DNA from: Leptospira harrisiae
GTDB lineage: Bacteria > Spirochaetota > Leptospiria > Leptospirales > Leptospiraceae
NCBI RefSeq assembly: GCF_002811945.1
Contig: NZ_NPDX01000001.1
Span: 310,001 to 374,000 of the forward strand
DNA length: 64,000 bases
Direction of reading: 5' to 3'
In this document: positions 9,770-18,082 of the stretch, one piece after another
Layout of the letters: every line of letters starts with the position of its first letter
How positions within the stretch are numbered: position 1 is the stretch's first letter
The notes under the pieces: model-generated
What the model saw: the letters and a program-made list of their open reading frames with translations, nothing else
Database searches by the model: none
Told to the model about the DNA's origin: nothing
Made by a program: the position numbers and the translations under genes

Positions 9770-10951
9770 TTACCGAATTACCGACTCTTTCACTAATTTT
9801 AAAAAATCATTTTTGATAAACGCTTTTTCGCGATCATCACCAAACCGAACAATGATTAGGTCAAGGCTTGGGATTACATACAACATTTGTCCCCAGTGTC
9901 CAAGGCCAGCAAACGTATCTTTTGGTGCATCAGGCCAGGGTTCGTGAACTCCTCTTTCGGGTACACCTGTATTGGCGTACCAGTGGGCAGTATAATTGTC
10001 TTGGTCTAAATCCTCGGAATATGGTGTGGTTTTATACCCAGGTGCAGGTGTTCTTGTAAACTGAACCCAACCCTCAGGTAACAAACGTTCACCGTTCCAT
10101 ACTCCATCGTTTAAATATAAATAACCTATTTTGGCTAAATCTTTGGCTGTCATATAAAGATAGGAGGAACCAACATAAGTTCCGGATCCATCTCGTTCAA
10201 AGGTTACGTTCGTAATTCCAAGAGGTTTGAATATTTTTTCAAAGGGGAGTTTGTCATATTCTTCGGCACCATAAACTTTTTTGAGAATAGCAGAGAGAAT
10301 ATTGGTATCACAACTAGAATAATAAACCTGGGTTCCTGGTTCTGCACGAAGAGGAAGTCCACTGCAGAAAGCACCCATATCTTTACGACCTCTGGTATAC
10401 AACATGGCGATCACAGAAGATTTTAAAGGACCACTTTCATATCCTTCTTCGGCGGCTAGTCCGGAAGACATATTGAGAAGATGCCGAATGGTGATTTTTT
10501 TATGGGCTTCATCACGACTTAATGGTTCATAATGATAATAACCTGGATCGTCTAACTTTACGAGTCCTTGTTTGACTGCAATTCCATACATAGTTTGTAA
10601 AATACTTTTAGAAACTGACCACGTTAAATGTACTTTGTCTTCGGAAAAGTTCCTCGCATATTTTTCATAAATGAGTTTTCCGTTTCGCAAAATCACCAAA
10701 GCATCAGTTCGTCTTCCTTTGCGATCGGTTTCATCCCCAGTTCTTGTGAAAGCATATTCTTCCACTAACTTGAGTTTACTTGTGGAAACTCCAACGGATT
10801 CCGGGGAAACAACTTTCCAGTTAGGACTTGGCCATTCTGGTTTCAATCGCTGAGTGAGAGTGGAAACTTCTGGTTCACCACCAAAGGGAGAAAGGTCTTT
10901 GCCACAATGTACAAAGGTCAATAAAAGTAAAATGAGAAGACTTCGTTTCAT
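9770..10951 (-). CDS. Beta-lactamase-fold serine hydrolase, putative lipoprotein
   Basis: A 393-residue serine hydrolase of the class C beta-lactamase/NylB/esterase group. The signal sequence ends in TFVHCGKD, a relaxed lipobox, so it is probably a lipoprotein. The SxxK motif is SVSKS, with the nucleophile serine and general-base lysine. A tyrosine motif is in QVYYSSCD, though the YxN asparagine is replaced. The third motif GLGHWG takes the place of KTG, as in 6-aminohexanoate-dimer hydrolases. True beta-lactamase activity is therefore unlikely; amide or ester hydrolysis is more probable, with unknown substrate. It is co-oriented with the small cysteine-containing protein downstream. Confidence 0.88.
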   Translation of the reverse strand: MKRSLLILLLLTFVHCGKDLSPFGGEPEVSTLTQRLKPEWPSPNWKVVSPESVGVSTSKLKLVEEYAFTRTGDETDRKGRRTDALVILRNGKLIYEKYARNFSEDKVHLTWSVSKSILQTMYGIAVKQGLVKLDDPGYYHYEPLSRDEAHKKITIRHLLNMSSGLAAEEGYESGPLKSSVIAMLYTRGRKDMGAFCSGLPLRAEPGTQVYYSSCDTNILSAILKKVYGAEEYDKLPFEKIFKPLGITNVTFERDGSGTYVGSSYLYMTAKDLAKIGYLYLNDGVWNGERLLPEGWVQFTRTPAPGYKTTPYSEDLDQDNYTAHWYANTGVPERGVHEPWPDAPKDTFAGLGHWGQMLYVIPSLDLIIVRFGDDREKAFIKNDFLKLVKESVIR

Positions 10952-11024
10952 AGAATTCCTGATTGAGATTCGATTCAGAATTCTAAGCGAGTCTTTGTCG
11001 TTTGCAAAGGAAAAAAGAAAGAGA

Positions 11025-11438
11025 TTATACTTTTTCTGCGTATCCTTTTAGTTTTTGTACCATAGAAAAAAGTCCGTTCCTTCTTGAGATCGATAGAAAT
11101 TTTGCAAGGCCCACTTCTTCTATAAAACCAAGTGAGGCATCCGCTATATCTTTCGGAGATTGTCCTGAAAACACCCTTATTAAAATTGCGATGAGACCTT
11201 TGGTAAGAGCGGTGTCGCTGTCGGCATCAAACTCTAACTTTCCTGATTCTAATTTTGGGGCCACCCAAACTCGGGATTGGCAACCAGGGACTATATATTC
11301 TTCTGTTCGTTTTTCATCTGGATAGGGAGGAAGTTCCTCACCTAACTCAATGAGGTATTGAAATTTTTCTTCCCAGTCGGTTAGATCAGCAAACTCAGCT
11401 ATGATTTCTTTTTGAATTTCTTCAATCGACTTACTCAT
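11025..11438 (-). CDS. sufE: SufE-like sulfur acceptor
   Basis: A protein of about 137 residues that accepts persulfide sulfur from the cysteine desulfurase SufS during Fe-S cluster assembly. The conserved cysteine sits in VPGCQSRVW, and the preceding WEEKFQYLIELGEELP and following TKGLIAILIRVFSG match SufE. I choose ATG at 11438, which overlaps the stop of the upstream lipoprotein gene in ATGAGTAA. A TTG at 11468 would add ten residues, but it is a poorer start. The other suf genes are not in the window, so it is carried apart from the main cluster, at the end of an envelope-gene operon. Confidence 0.92.
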   Translation of the reverse strand: MSKSIEEIQKEIIAEFADLTDWEEKFQYLIELGEELPPYPDEKRTEEYIVPGCQSRVWVAPKLESGKLEFDADSDTALTKGLIAILIRVFSGQSPKDIADASLGFIEEVGLAKFLSISRRNGLFSMVQKLKGYAEKV

Positions 11439-11847
11439 GTTTGGTACTCGGTATTGGAATTTCTGCAAACTTATCTTTTTTTCTCATGTAGAATTGATTG
11501 AAGTTTGTCTTAGTTAAATTTTTTAATTCGACTCGGTTGACAGTAGAAACAGTGAGTTCATATAAATCACCATTGGATTTAAAAAAATAATCCATCCGGA
11601 GTTTCTCTTCCAAAACATATTCTACATCATTCCAAAGTAGTTTTTTTGATTCGAAATCCACATACATACATTCAGGAGGTTTGACGAGAACATAACAAAA
11701 TTCACCAGCTTTGGGTACACCTTTATAAAATAATCCACAGTTGGAAAAAAAAATGGAAATCATACTAAAAAACAAAATAGCGACTGTTAGACGCCTGGTT
11801 TGGGATTTAGAAAAAAAGTTGGAAAATGAAAAATGGAAAACTTTCAT
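11431..11847 (-). CDS. Putative lipoprotein of unknown function
   Basis: A 138-residue protein with a long signal peptide that ends in IFFSNCGLF, a spirochaete-style lipobox with Asn before the acylated cysteine. The mature part has two further cysteines (EFCYVLVKPPECMYV) and no recognised domain. Its start overlaps the stop of the upstream gene by four bases (ATGA) and its end overlaps sufE, so the three genes form one transcription unit. Confidence 0.75.
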   Translation of the reverse strand: MKVFHFSFSNFFSKSQTRRLTVAILFFSMISIFFSNCGLFYKGVPKAGEFCYVLVKPPECMYVDFESKKLLWNDVEYVLEEKLRMDYFFKSNGDLYELTVSTVNRVELKNLTKTNFNQFYMRKKDKFAEIPIPSTKHE

Positions 11848-12860
11848 TCTTTTTTTTCCGGTGTTAAATCCAATTTCGTTTTGGTTCCTGGTTTTTCAGA
11901 AATCATCTTAGCCACAAGAAGAGGAATCTCTGGATTTTTTTTACCTGTAGATAGATAAAATTCTTCTAAGAGATCAATGCCTTTTTGAGAAAGATTTTGT
12001 AAATGAAAGATAGTAGCTTCTGTAATGATAGAAGTTTCAGTAATTCGATCTGGATTGTTCGACTTGGCTTGTCTAAGTAGAGACAAAGCACCCACATAAT
12101 CTTTTTTGTAAAACTTTCCAAGTCCTTTTAAAAAATTCTCTTCTCTTGGAGTGAATTGGATCCCCGCCTTATATGTTGGGTCTTTTGTTATTGTGATGAG
12201 TTTATCAAGTCCAGATGCATCACCAGCTAACATAGTATTAAAGGTGAGTAACCAAATATAAACAGTTTGGAACTCTGGGGAAAGTTTAGAACGATCCAAA
12301 TTTCCATATTCCCCAATCAAAACTTGTGGTCTTTTGACTTGGCGGTGTGTTTCTCCTAAAAACAACAAAACTTTGTTGTTTTCCCAATCGGAAAATGGAG
12401 AAGAAGAAAAAGATTCGGCTGTCCTCGCATTCCAAAATATAGAATCCAAAGTAGAATCAGCAAGAACCGATGTCCCAATGAAGTTTTGGAACTCGGATCC
12501 TAAGTGTAAAATCAAACTATCGTGGTCAAAATAAATTCCGATTCGATATAAATTCCAAAACAAACTTCGCGATATTAAATGAAAGGCTACAGGATCGGTT
12601 GGATCTTTTTCTGAAAAGGTTGTGGCAATGGATTGGAAATCTTCTATATCCTTTTCTTTGAGGTTTCCTGATTTCCAGAGTTCAATTGTTTTTTCTTTGG
12701 TTTTTTCTGCTCTGACACTTTGGTCTTTTGCAAAAAGAAAATAAATTTCTTTTCTATAGGTAAACCCTAACACGGACAGACCAAGCGCTAAAACCAATAG
12801 AAATAGCGGTGCCTTTGATTTCTTCTTTCTGTGCGGTTCGTACCGGGAGTAAATCGCCAT
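11844..12860 (-). CDS. Membrane-anchored protein with helical repeat-like periplasmic part
   Basis: A 338-residue protein that starts at ATG 12860. The frame runs on to 13187, but that stretch is low-complexity, antisense to the zinc-ribbon gene at 12931, and is not a believable N-terminus. A basic start (YEPHRKKKSKAP) precedes one membrane helix (LFLLVLALGLSVLGF), followed by an alpha-helical region with TPR-like character (KSGNLKEKDIEDFQSIA, YKKDYVGALSLLRQAK). I do not recognise a family. It is the first gene of the unit leading to the lipoprotein and sufE, and is divergent from the zinc-ribbon operon across 70 bases. Confidence 0.7.
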   Translation of the reverse strand: MAIYSRYEPHRKKKSKAPLFLLVLALGLSVLGFTYRKEIYFLFAKDQSVRAEKTKEKTIELWKSGNLKEKDIEDFQSIATTFSEKDPTDPVAFHLISRSLFWNLYRIGIYFDHDSLILHLGSEFQNFIGTSVLADSTLDSIFWNARTAESFSSSPFSDWENNKVLLFLGETHRQVKRPQVLIGEYGNLDRSKLSPEFQTVYIWLLTFNTMLAGDASGLDKLITITKDPTYKAGIQFTPREENFLKGLGKFYKKDYVGALSLLRQAKSNNPDRITETSIITEATIFHLQNLSQKGIDLLEEFYLSTGKKNPEIPLLVAKMISEKPGTKTKLDLTPEKKE

Positions 12861-12892
12861 CGTTGGTTCCCATTTTTTTTTGCCCTCCCCAC

Positions 12893-12921
12893 TTGACACG
12901 GCTTTTTCTTTGTGATTTAGT
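12893..12921 (+). promoter_or_regulatory. Candidate sigma-70 promoter for the zinc-ribbon operon
   Basis: A perfect TTGACA -35 box lies at 12893-12898, and TTTAGT at 12916-12921 follows a 17-base gap as a weak -10 box. The ATG of the zinc-ribbon gene is only 9 bases further on, so the transcript could be nearly leaderless. Low confidence because the -10 match is poor. Confidence 0.3.
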
Positions 12922-12930
12922 GAGAAGGGT

Positions 12931-13110
12931 ATGGAAGATGACTTTTTAGATGATGACGAATTCGACGCTGATAGCCTCAACGAAGACGTCGTAACGTATG
13001 CCTGTGAGGATTGTGACCACCGTTGGGAAGCTGAGGGGGAGGACGAATACCTCGATTCTTGGGAGTTGATCTGCCCTATGTGCGGATCTTCGAATATCAC
13101 CGAACTGTAA
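12931..13110 (+). CDS. Small acidic zinc-ribbon protein
   Basis: A 59-residue protein, very acidic at the N-terminus (MEDDFLDDDEFDAD), followed by a two-knuckle zinc ribbon. The pairs are CEDC at about residues 26-29 and CPMCG at about 50-54, and a tryptophan sits between them (HRWEAEG). The protein is complete, from ATG 12931 to TAA 13110. Small ribbons of this shape often bind nucleic acid or RNA polymerase, but the function here is unknown. It opens a compact + strand run that continues without a real gap to the LptF/G gene. The next gene begins one base after its stop. Confidence 0.8.
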   Translation: MEDDFLDDDEFDADSLNEDVVTYACEDCDHRWEAEGEDEYLDSWELICPMCGSSNITEL

Positions 13111-13111
13111 T

Positions 13112-13639
13112 TTGTCTTATTTTCAGTATATTTTTGGTTTTTTGATTCTACCTTCGCTCCTTTGGGGCGAGGTCTCCGGTTTTTCAACCCTATATGCAGA
13201 ATTTAAAAAAGGAAATTATGCGACTGTTTCCAAAGGTTCCCTCCAATATTTAAATGGAACGGAAAATGAAAAGGATCCTCGGATTTTTTTCCTCTACGTA
13301 TCGACAGAAGAGAATTGGGGCCAATTGAAAACGGAGGTGGTGAGAAAAGCTCCACCTAACTTTCGATCGTCGACACACTACTGGAATGCAATTTATTTGT
13401 TTATGGAAAGGGCGCTGGTGTTTGGCGAATCTGATTTACTCATCGAATGGGGAAAAGAATTCCAAAAATCAGGAAAACAAAGCCCAAAATACAACGACGC
13501 ATTATTATTATATGGGCTTGGTCTTTTGGATTTAAAAAATGAACCTGAAGCCAAAAAGGTTTTTTCAGAAATTGAATCCAATTCTCCCTCCAAACATGTG
13601 TTATCTCAGCTTGAAGAAATCAAATCTTCGGGAAAATAA
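13112..13639 (+). CDS. Exported helical-repeat protein of unknown function
   Basis: A 175-residue protein with a signal peptide (FGFLILPSLLWGEVSG) and a mature part that looks alpha-helical and TPR-like (TLYAEFKKGNYATVSKGSL, LLLYGLGLLDLKNEPEAKKV). The start is TTG, one base after the zinc-ribbon stop, which suggests translation by coupling. There is no obvious Shine-Dalgarno sequence and no ATG that would preserve the signal peptide. The rsmD-like gene follows directly. Confidence 0.72.
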   Translation: MSYFQYIFGFLILPSLLWGEVSGFSTLYAEFKKGNYATVSKGSLQYLNGTENEKDPRIFFLYVSTEENWGQLKTEVVRKAPPNFRSSTHYWNAIYLFMERALVFGESDLLIEWGKEFQKSGKQSPKYNDALLLYGLGLLDLKNEPEAKKVFSEIESNSPSKHVLSQLEEIKSSGK

Positions 13640-14254
13640 ATGAAGGGCTTGCGTATAACAAAAGGAAAGTGGAAGGGAAAGGAAATTCCTGCACCACCCG
13701 ATGTATCAGGGCATTTGAATTTTACCAATAGTTTAGTAAAAAAGGCTATTTTTTCTCTCATGGATTCTCGACTCCTTTCTTGGGGTCTCGGTTTTGATTC
13801 AGTTTTGTTTTGTGATTATTTTGCAGGTAGTGGACAAATATCTGCTGAAGCCTATAGCCTTTCTGTTCACAGACTTCTCACTTATGAATTGGACCAAACT
13901 CGATTTAGACAACTCCATACACTTTTTCGTGGACTCGCTCAAGTTCAATTGTTTCGAAAAGATGCAACCAAACATGCATTAAAATGGGAATTGGGCGAAG
14001 AATCTGCTTATATTTTTTATTTGGACCCACCTTATACGTATTGGTCGGAAACACCCGCCCGAATGAAAGAGATGATAGAAAGTTTATATTCTTTTTGCAT
14101 AACATTACAAAAACCTTTTTTGATTTTATGCCAAATACCGGAACACCAACCGATCGATAAAATTTGGTCAGAAGTTCCTCATAAAGTAAGAGAGTATGGT
14201 AGCCATTTAATCATTGAAACAGGTTATGAAAATGCCGAGAATTCTCTTCGGTAA
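13640..14254 (+). CDS. rsmD: RsmD-like 16S rRNA methyltransferase
   Basis: A 204-residue SAM-dependent methyltransferase resembling RsmD, which methylates the N2 of G966 in 16S rRNA. The N-terminus has LRITKGKWKGKEIPAP, the SAM-binding loop is CDYFAGSGQISAEA, and the catalytic (N/D)PPY motif is YLDPPYTYW. It begins directly after the previous stop, and its 3' end overlaps pbpC by 23 bases. The protein diverges from typical RsmD in the middle third, so the exact target base is not certain. Confidence 0.82.
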   Translation: MKGLRITKGKWKGKEIPAPPDVSGHLNFTNSLVKKAIFSLMDSRLLSWGLGFDSVLFCDYFAGSGQISAEAYSLSVHRLLTYELDQTRFRQLHTLFRGLAQVQLFRKDATKHALKWELGEESAYIFYLDPPYTYWSETPARMKEMIESLYSFCITLQKPFLILCQIPEHQPIDKIWSEVPHKVREYGSHLIIETGYENAENSLR

Positions 14255-16370
14255 TACAAAATCTTTTTTATTCGGAATCATACGAAATAAACTCATTTAT
14301 TTTCTTTTGACCATTGGAACTCTTTTTTTTAGTGCATCCATTTGGTCCTTACCAACATATAAGGAAATCAAATTACAATATAGACCATCAGACATACAAG
14401 TGTTTGATCGGAATGGGGAGCTCATTCAGAGATACCGAATCCGCAATGATTACAGGTCTGAAGAATGGACAGAATACAATCAACTTCCCAAATTTTTAAT
14501 CGATTCAGTAGTGTATGCAGAAGACAAACGTTTCTTTGAACATACGGGGATTGATTCAAATGCATTAGTTTCTTCTTTTTGGGGAAATTTGACTAGTCCA
14601 TCGTTACGTGGTGGATCTACGATTACTATGCAACTTGTTTCTCTTTTAGATCCTGAACTAAAATCAACTGCATCCAAACGAAAAACTTTTTTTCAAAAAA
14701 TCAAACAAATCCAAAGGGCAGTTGAGTTAGAAGAAACTTGGACTAAAGAAGAAATTTTTACAGCATATATCAATTTGATTTATTTTAGAGGTGAATTAAA
14801 AGGAATATCTTCAGCAAGCAAAGGACTTTTTCGAAAATCTCCTGAATCACTTACACCTAACGAAACATATTTGCTTGCTGCACTCATTCGTTCTCCCCAA
14901 AGTTCTATTGAAAAGATAATCAAAAGAGTTTGTTTACTAAAAAAGGAAAGAGATGGCTTTGAGGATTGTGAATCGATCTCACGACTTGTGAGAGAAAGTT
15001 TATTTCGAAATTTAGATTACCCGCAATATCCATCATTTGTTCCACTCTATACAAAAACAATTTTGGATTCTATAGGTGAGAGAAATAATAAGGAAGTGGA
15101 TCAAATCAAAACACACTGGAATTCTTCCTTATCTATAATCTTCCAGAGAAAAGTAGAAGAAATTTTAAAAAGAAATCTAAAATCTTTAGCAGATAAAAAT
15201 GTGAAAGATGGGTCAGTGATCGTTATCGACAATCGTACAGGCCAAGTTTTGGTATATGTCCCCAATATTGGTGATGAAAGTTCAGTATCCAAACTTGATT
15301 TAATTAGAAGTAAAAGGCAAGTGGGATCAACCTTAAAACCTTTTGTATATGCACAGAACTTCGAAGAAAATAAACTCTTTCCCGATTCTATCCTTTCCGA
15401 TTCTCCTGTAGGTATACCCGTTTACCAAGGAATATATAGGCCGTTAAATTATGATAAATCATATAAAGGGAACGTCACTGTTCGCGAAAGTCTTGGTTCC
15501 TCTTTGAATATCCCTGCCATCCGGGCTTTGTCATTTTTAGATTTAAATGAATTTATTCTGGTTTTAGAAAGGCTTGGAATCACGGGTCTCAAATACCCTG
15601 AGTTTTATGGCCCATCTTTGGCCCTCGGAACAGCTGACATTAACCTTCTTGAGTTGACCAATGCTTACAGAACTTTAGCCAACGGTGGATTGTATTCCGG
15701 AATAAAGTTTGAACTTTCACATGAACCACCAGATTTTAGACGTGTCTTTTCACCTAAAACAAGTTATATGATATCTGAAATTCTTTCAGATAGAGAAGCC
15801 AGGTCCTTAGGATTTGGCTGGGATAATTTTTTATCCACTTCTTATTATACCTCTGTCAAAACCGGAACAAGCCAAGATATGCGCGACAATTGGTGCATTG
15901 GTTATTCGGAAATTTTTACTGTAGGAGTTTGGGTAGGAAATCCTACAGGAAGTCCTATGTTGGATGTATCCGGAATCACTGGTGCAGCTCCTGTTTGGCG
16001 AGAGACTATGGATTTATTTCATGAGTCAATTGGCTCTAAGCTAATTCCACCAAAGGAGGTGAGTTCAGATCCAATTTCTACTTCCAATTCGTCTAAAGAA
16101 AGCAGAATGGAAAGGACAAAGGCGACAAGAATCCTCACTCCTGTGAATGGAAGTATCTTTGCTTTGGATCCTGATATTCCTATAGGCCGCCAAAAAATCC
16201 TCTTTACTTTCAGTTCTTACGATGTTTCGTATTCTTATTATTTAAACGATGAAAAGATTGGATCTGTCGGAGGGCCGTACCTCTGGGAACCAAAGAAGGG
16301 AGAATATCGTTTGCAAGTAAAAGATAGAGATGGAAAAGTTTTATCTCTTTCTTTATTTGAAGTTCGGTAA
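14232..16370 (+). CDS. pbpC: Penicillin-binding protein 1C-type bifunctional enzyme
   Basis: A 712-residue peptidoglycan synthase with a membrane anchor at about residues 20-40, a GT51 glycosyltransferase domain and a transpeptidase domain. GT51 motifs are AEDKRFFEHTG, with catalytic Glu at about 97, and GGSTITMQLV. Transpeptidase motifs are GSTLK (Ser366), SLN (about 424-426) and KTGTS (about 545). A C-terminal beta-domain (RILTPVNGSIFALDPD and following) matches the PBP1C C-terminal extension. I choose ATG 14232 because CAGG lies about 8 bases before it; TTG 14214 and ATG 14226 are alternatives. No alpha-2-macroglobulin partner, often next to pbpC, is present. Confidence 0.92.
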   Translation: MPRILFGNTKSFLFGIIRNKLIYFLLTIGTLFFSASIWSLPTYKEIKLQYRPSDIQVFDRNGELIQRYRIRNDYRSEEWTEYNQLPKFLIDSVVYAEDKRFFEHTGIDSNALVSSFWGNLTSPSLRGGSTITMQLVSLLDPELKSTASKRKTFFQKIKQIQRAVELEETWTKEEIFTAYINLIYFRGELKGISSASKGLFRKSPESLTPNETYLLAALIRSPQSSIEKIIKRVCLLKKERDGFEDCESISRLVRESLFRNLDYPQYPSFVPLYTKTILDSIGERNNKEVDQIKTHWNSSLSIIFQRKVEEILKRNLKSLADKNVKDGSVIVIDNRTGQVLVYVPNIGDESSVSKLDLIRSKRQVGSTLKPFVYAQNFEENKLFPDSILSDSPVGIPVYQGIYRPLNYDKSYKGNVTVRESLGSSLNIPAIRALSFLDLNEFILVLERLGITGLKYPEFYGPSLALGTADINLLELTNAYRTLANGGLYSGIKFELSHEPPDFRRVFSPKTSYMISEILSDREARSLGFGWDNFLSTSYYTSVKTGTSQDMRDNWCIGYSEIFTVGVWVGNPTGSPMLDVSGITGAAPVWRETMDLFHESIGSKLIPPKEVSSDPISTSNSSKESRMERTKATRILTPVNGSIFALDPDIPIGRQKILFTFSSYDVSYSYYLNDEKIGSVGGPYLWEPKKGEYRLQVKDRDGKVLSLSLFEVR

Positions 16371-16376
16371 CAACAC

Positions 16377-16802
16377 ATGCCAAAACCAATCAAATACAAA
16401 CATAAATTTACCCAACAAGTTGTTTGGGGTGAGATGGATGCTTTCGGTCACGTAAACAATGTTACGTATGTTAGATACTTTGAATCTGCAAGAGCAGATT
16501 ATTTTACAAAAGAGGGATTGTGGGATTCACCTGTTAAACCAGTGAAAGCTGGTCCTGTGTTAACACATCTTGATATGGATTATCGCAAACAAGTTGTTTT
16601 TCCAGCTACGTTAGAAATTACTTTGGAAGTGGAATCCATTTCTTCTAGAGCATTTACAGTGATTTGTTCCATGTGGAATGAAAACGAAGAATGTGTTTTA
16701 ACAGGAAATGCTGCCTTTGTTTGGTTTGATTTCGAATTACAAAAACCTTCAGCACTTCCTGAATATTTTAAAACAAAATTTGGATCAAATCATTTGGTAT
16801 GA
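16377..16802 (+). CDS. Hotdog-fold acyl-CoA thioesterase (4HBT/YbgC-FadM type)
   Basis: A 141-residue single hotdog-fold thioesterase. The active-site region is WGEMDAFGHVNNVTYVRYFE, where the Asp and HVNN follow the 4-hydroxybenzoyl-CoA thioesterase pattern. Such enzymes hydrolyse acyl-CoA or acyl-ACP in the cytoplasm; the substrate is not visible from sequence. Its stop overlaps the start of the phosphatase gene by ATGA, so the two are translationally coupled. Confidence 0.9.
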   Translation: MPKPIKYKHKFTQQVVWGEMDAFGHVNNVTYVRYFESARADYFTKEGLWDSPVKPVKAGPVLTHLDMDYRKQVVFPATLEITLEVESISSRAFTVICSMWNENEECVLTGNAAFVWFDFELQKPSALPEYFKTKFGSNHLV

Positions 16803-18082
16803 TAAAACAATCCTTCCAAGAAAGATTTAAACTTGATGATGAGGTGATGAAGATTTCAAGGATTTGCCTCATTGTTTTTTTTAGTTTTATCGGTTTTGGA
16901 GTTTTTGCACCTATTGAAGAGTTAGGTTTATATGATCCAAAATGGATTCGCATTTTACATGCTACCGTTACCTTTGGGTTTTTTATAGCGACTTATTTTT
17001 CAGATTGGGTTCGTAAGCAGATCCAATCCATCATGCTTTTTTTCTTTTACACGATGAGTGCCCATTCACTTGTACTTTTGTATTGGAATTCGCTTTACAT
17101 TGGTTATCTTGTTGGAATGATTTTGGTTTTGTCTTGTATAGGTGTCAGTTTTGTAGACCGTCGTTCACTTGTTTCTTATTTAGGAACGGTAACTTCTGCA
17201 GGGATTGTCATTGGCATCTATACGAAAGAACCTCAAGTTGATTTACCTCTTTATCTTTCTTCCATCATCACACCTGCACTTGTTTCCTATCTCACACTCA
17301 ACATTCGACTAAGTTCAGTAGAAAAATTAAGAATCTCTGAGTCTCAACTCAAAGGATTTCAAGATCGTATGTTGAACGAGCTTGAGATGGCCAACGAAAC
17401 ACAATCCAACATAGTAACAACACAATGGCCGAAAACAAAGGGAATTCGCCTCCATTCATTTTTTCGATCCTTCGGACAAGTTGGTGGTGATGCCATTAGT
17501 TATTTGGAAAGGGAAGATGGGAAGTTAGCACTTTTTTTTGCAGATGTATCTGGACATGGAATTGCTTCTGCAATGGTTTCTGCCATGGCGGTTCTTGCTT
17601 TCAAAATTCACGGAAACCAAGTCGAACCGTCCGCTTGTTTAAAGTCGATTCATGCCGATTTACAAGAGTTAGTTCCGAACAACCATATCAGTGCTTGCGT
17701 ACTTTTTGTAGACACGGATACAAAAGAAATTAAATATTCTATTGCCGGCCATCCACCTCTAATCCGAATCGAAAAGGATACGGGTCCAACGTTTATGGAA
17801 GGAATGGGAACTCTCATTGTTTCCTTTTTAAAACCCAATTTAAAAGATTATACGATCACCCCGAACTCAGGAGATCGAATTTTACTCTATTCGGACGGAA
17901 TTTTAGAAGTTTTTGATGAGGCCGGAGAGATTTATGGTGATGAACATTTGTTTGCATCCATAAAAAATCATTCTGACAAAAAAGGTGAAGAATTTTTGAA
18001 TGCTCTATATGAGGACTCCATGTCATTTTCGGCAAAACGAATTTCCGACGATATGAGTATGTTATTACTGGAAATTTTATGA
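16799..18082 (+). CDS. Membrane-bound SpoIIE/PP2C-type serine phosphatase
   Basis: A 427-residue protein with about six membrane helices in the first 175 residues, a short coiled linker (ESQLKGFQDRMLNELEMANE) and a C-terminal PP2C phosphatase of the SpoIIE/RsbU group. Metal-binding aspartates are visible in GGDAIS, FADVSGHG, LYSDGILE and SDDMSML. The membrane module resembles 7TM-type sensor regions, but I cannot name a ligand. Enzymes of this type dephosphorylate STAS anti-sigma antagonists; the STAS protein at 5269 is a possible but unproven substrate. Overlaps of four bases on each side place it in one operon with the thioesterase and LptF/G genes. Confidence 0.9.
   Translation: MIKQSFQERFKLDDEVMKISRICLIVFFSFIGFGVFAPIEELGLYDPKWIRILHATVTFGFFIATYFSDWVRKQIQSIMLFFFYTMSAHSLVLLYWNSLYIGYLVGMILVLSCIGVSFVDRRSLVSYLGTVTSAGIVIGIYTKEPQVDLPLYLSSIITPALVSYLTLNIRLSSVEKLRISESQLKGFQDRMLNELEMANETQSNIVTTQWPKTKGIRLHSFFRSFGQVGGDAISYLEREDGKLALFFADVSGHGIASAMVSAMAVLAFKIHGNQVEPSACLKSIHADLQELVPNNHISACVLFVDTDTKEIKYSIAGHPPLIRIEKDTGPTFMEGMGTLIVSFLKPNLKDYTITPNSGDRILLYSDGILEVFDEAGEIYGDEHLFASIKNHSDKKGEEFLNALYEDSMSFSAKRISDDMSMLLLEIL

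Noticed and set aside
12861..13187. N-terminal extension of the 11844 gene
   Set aside because: Serine-rich low-complexity stretch that is the antisense shadow of the zinc-ribbon gene; ATG 12860 gives a sensible membrane anchor.
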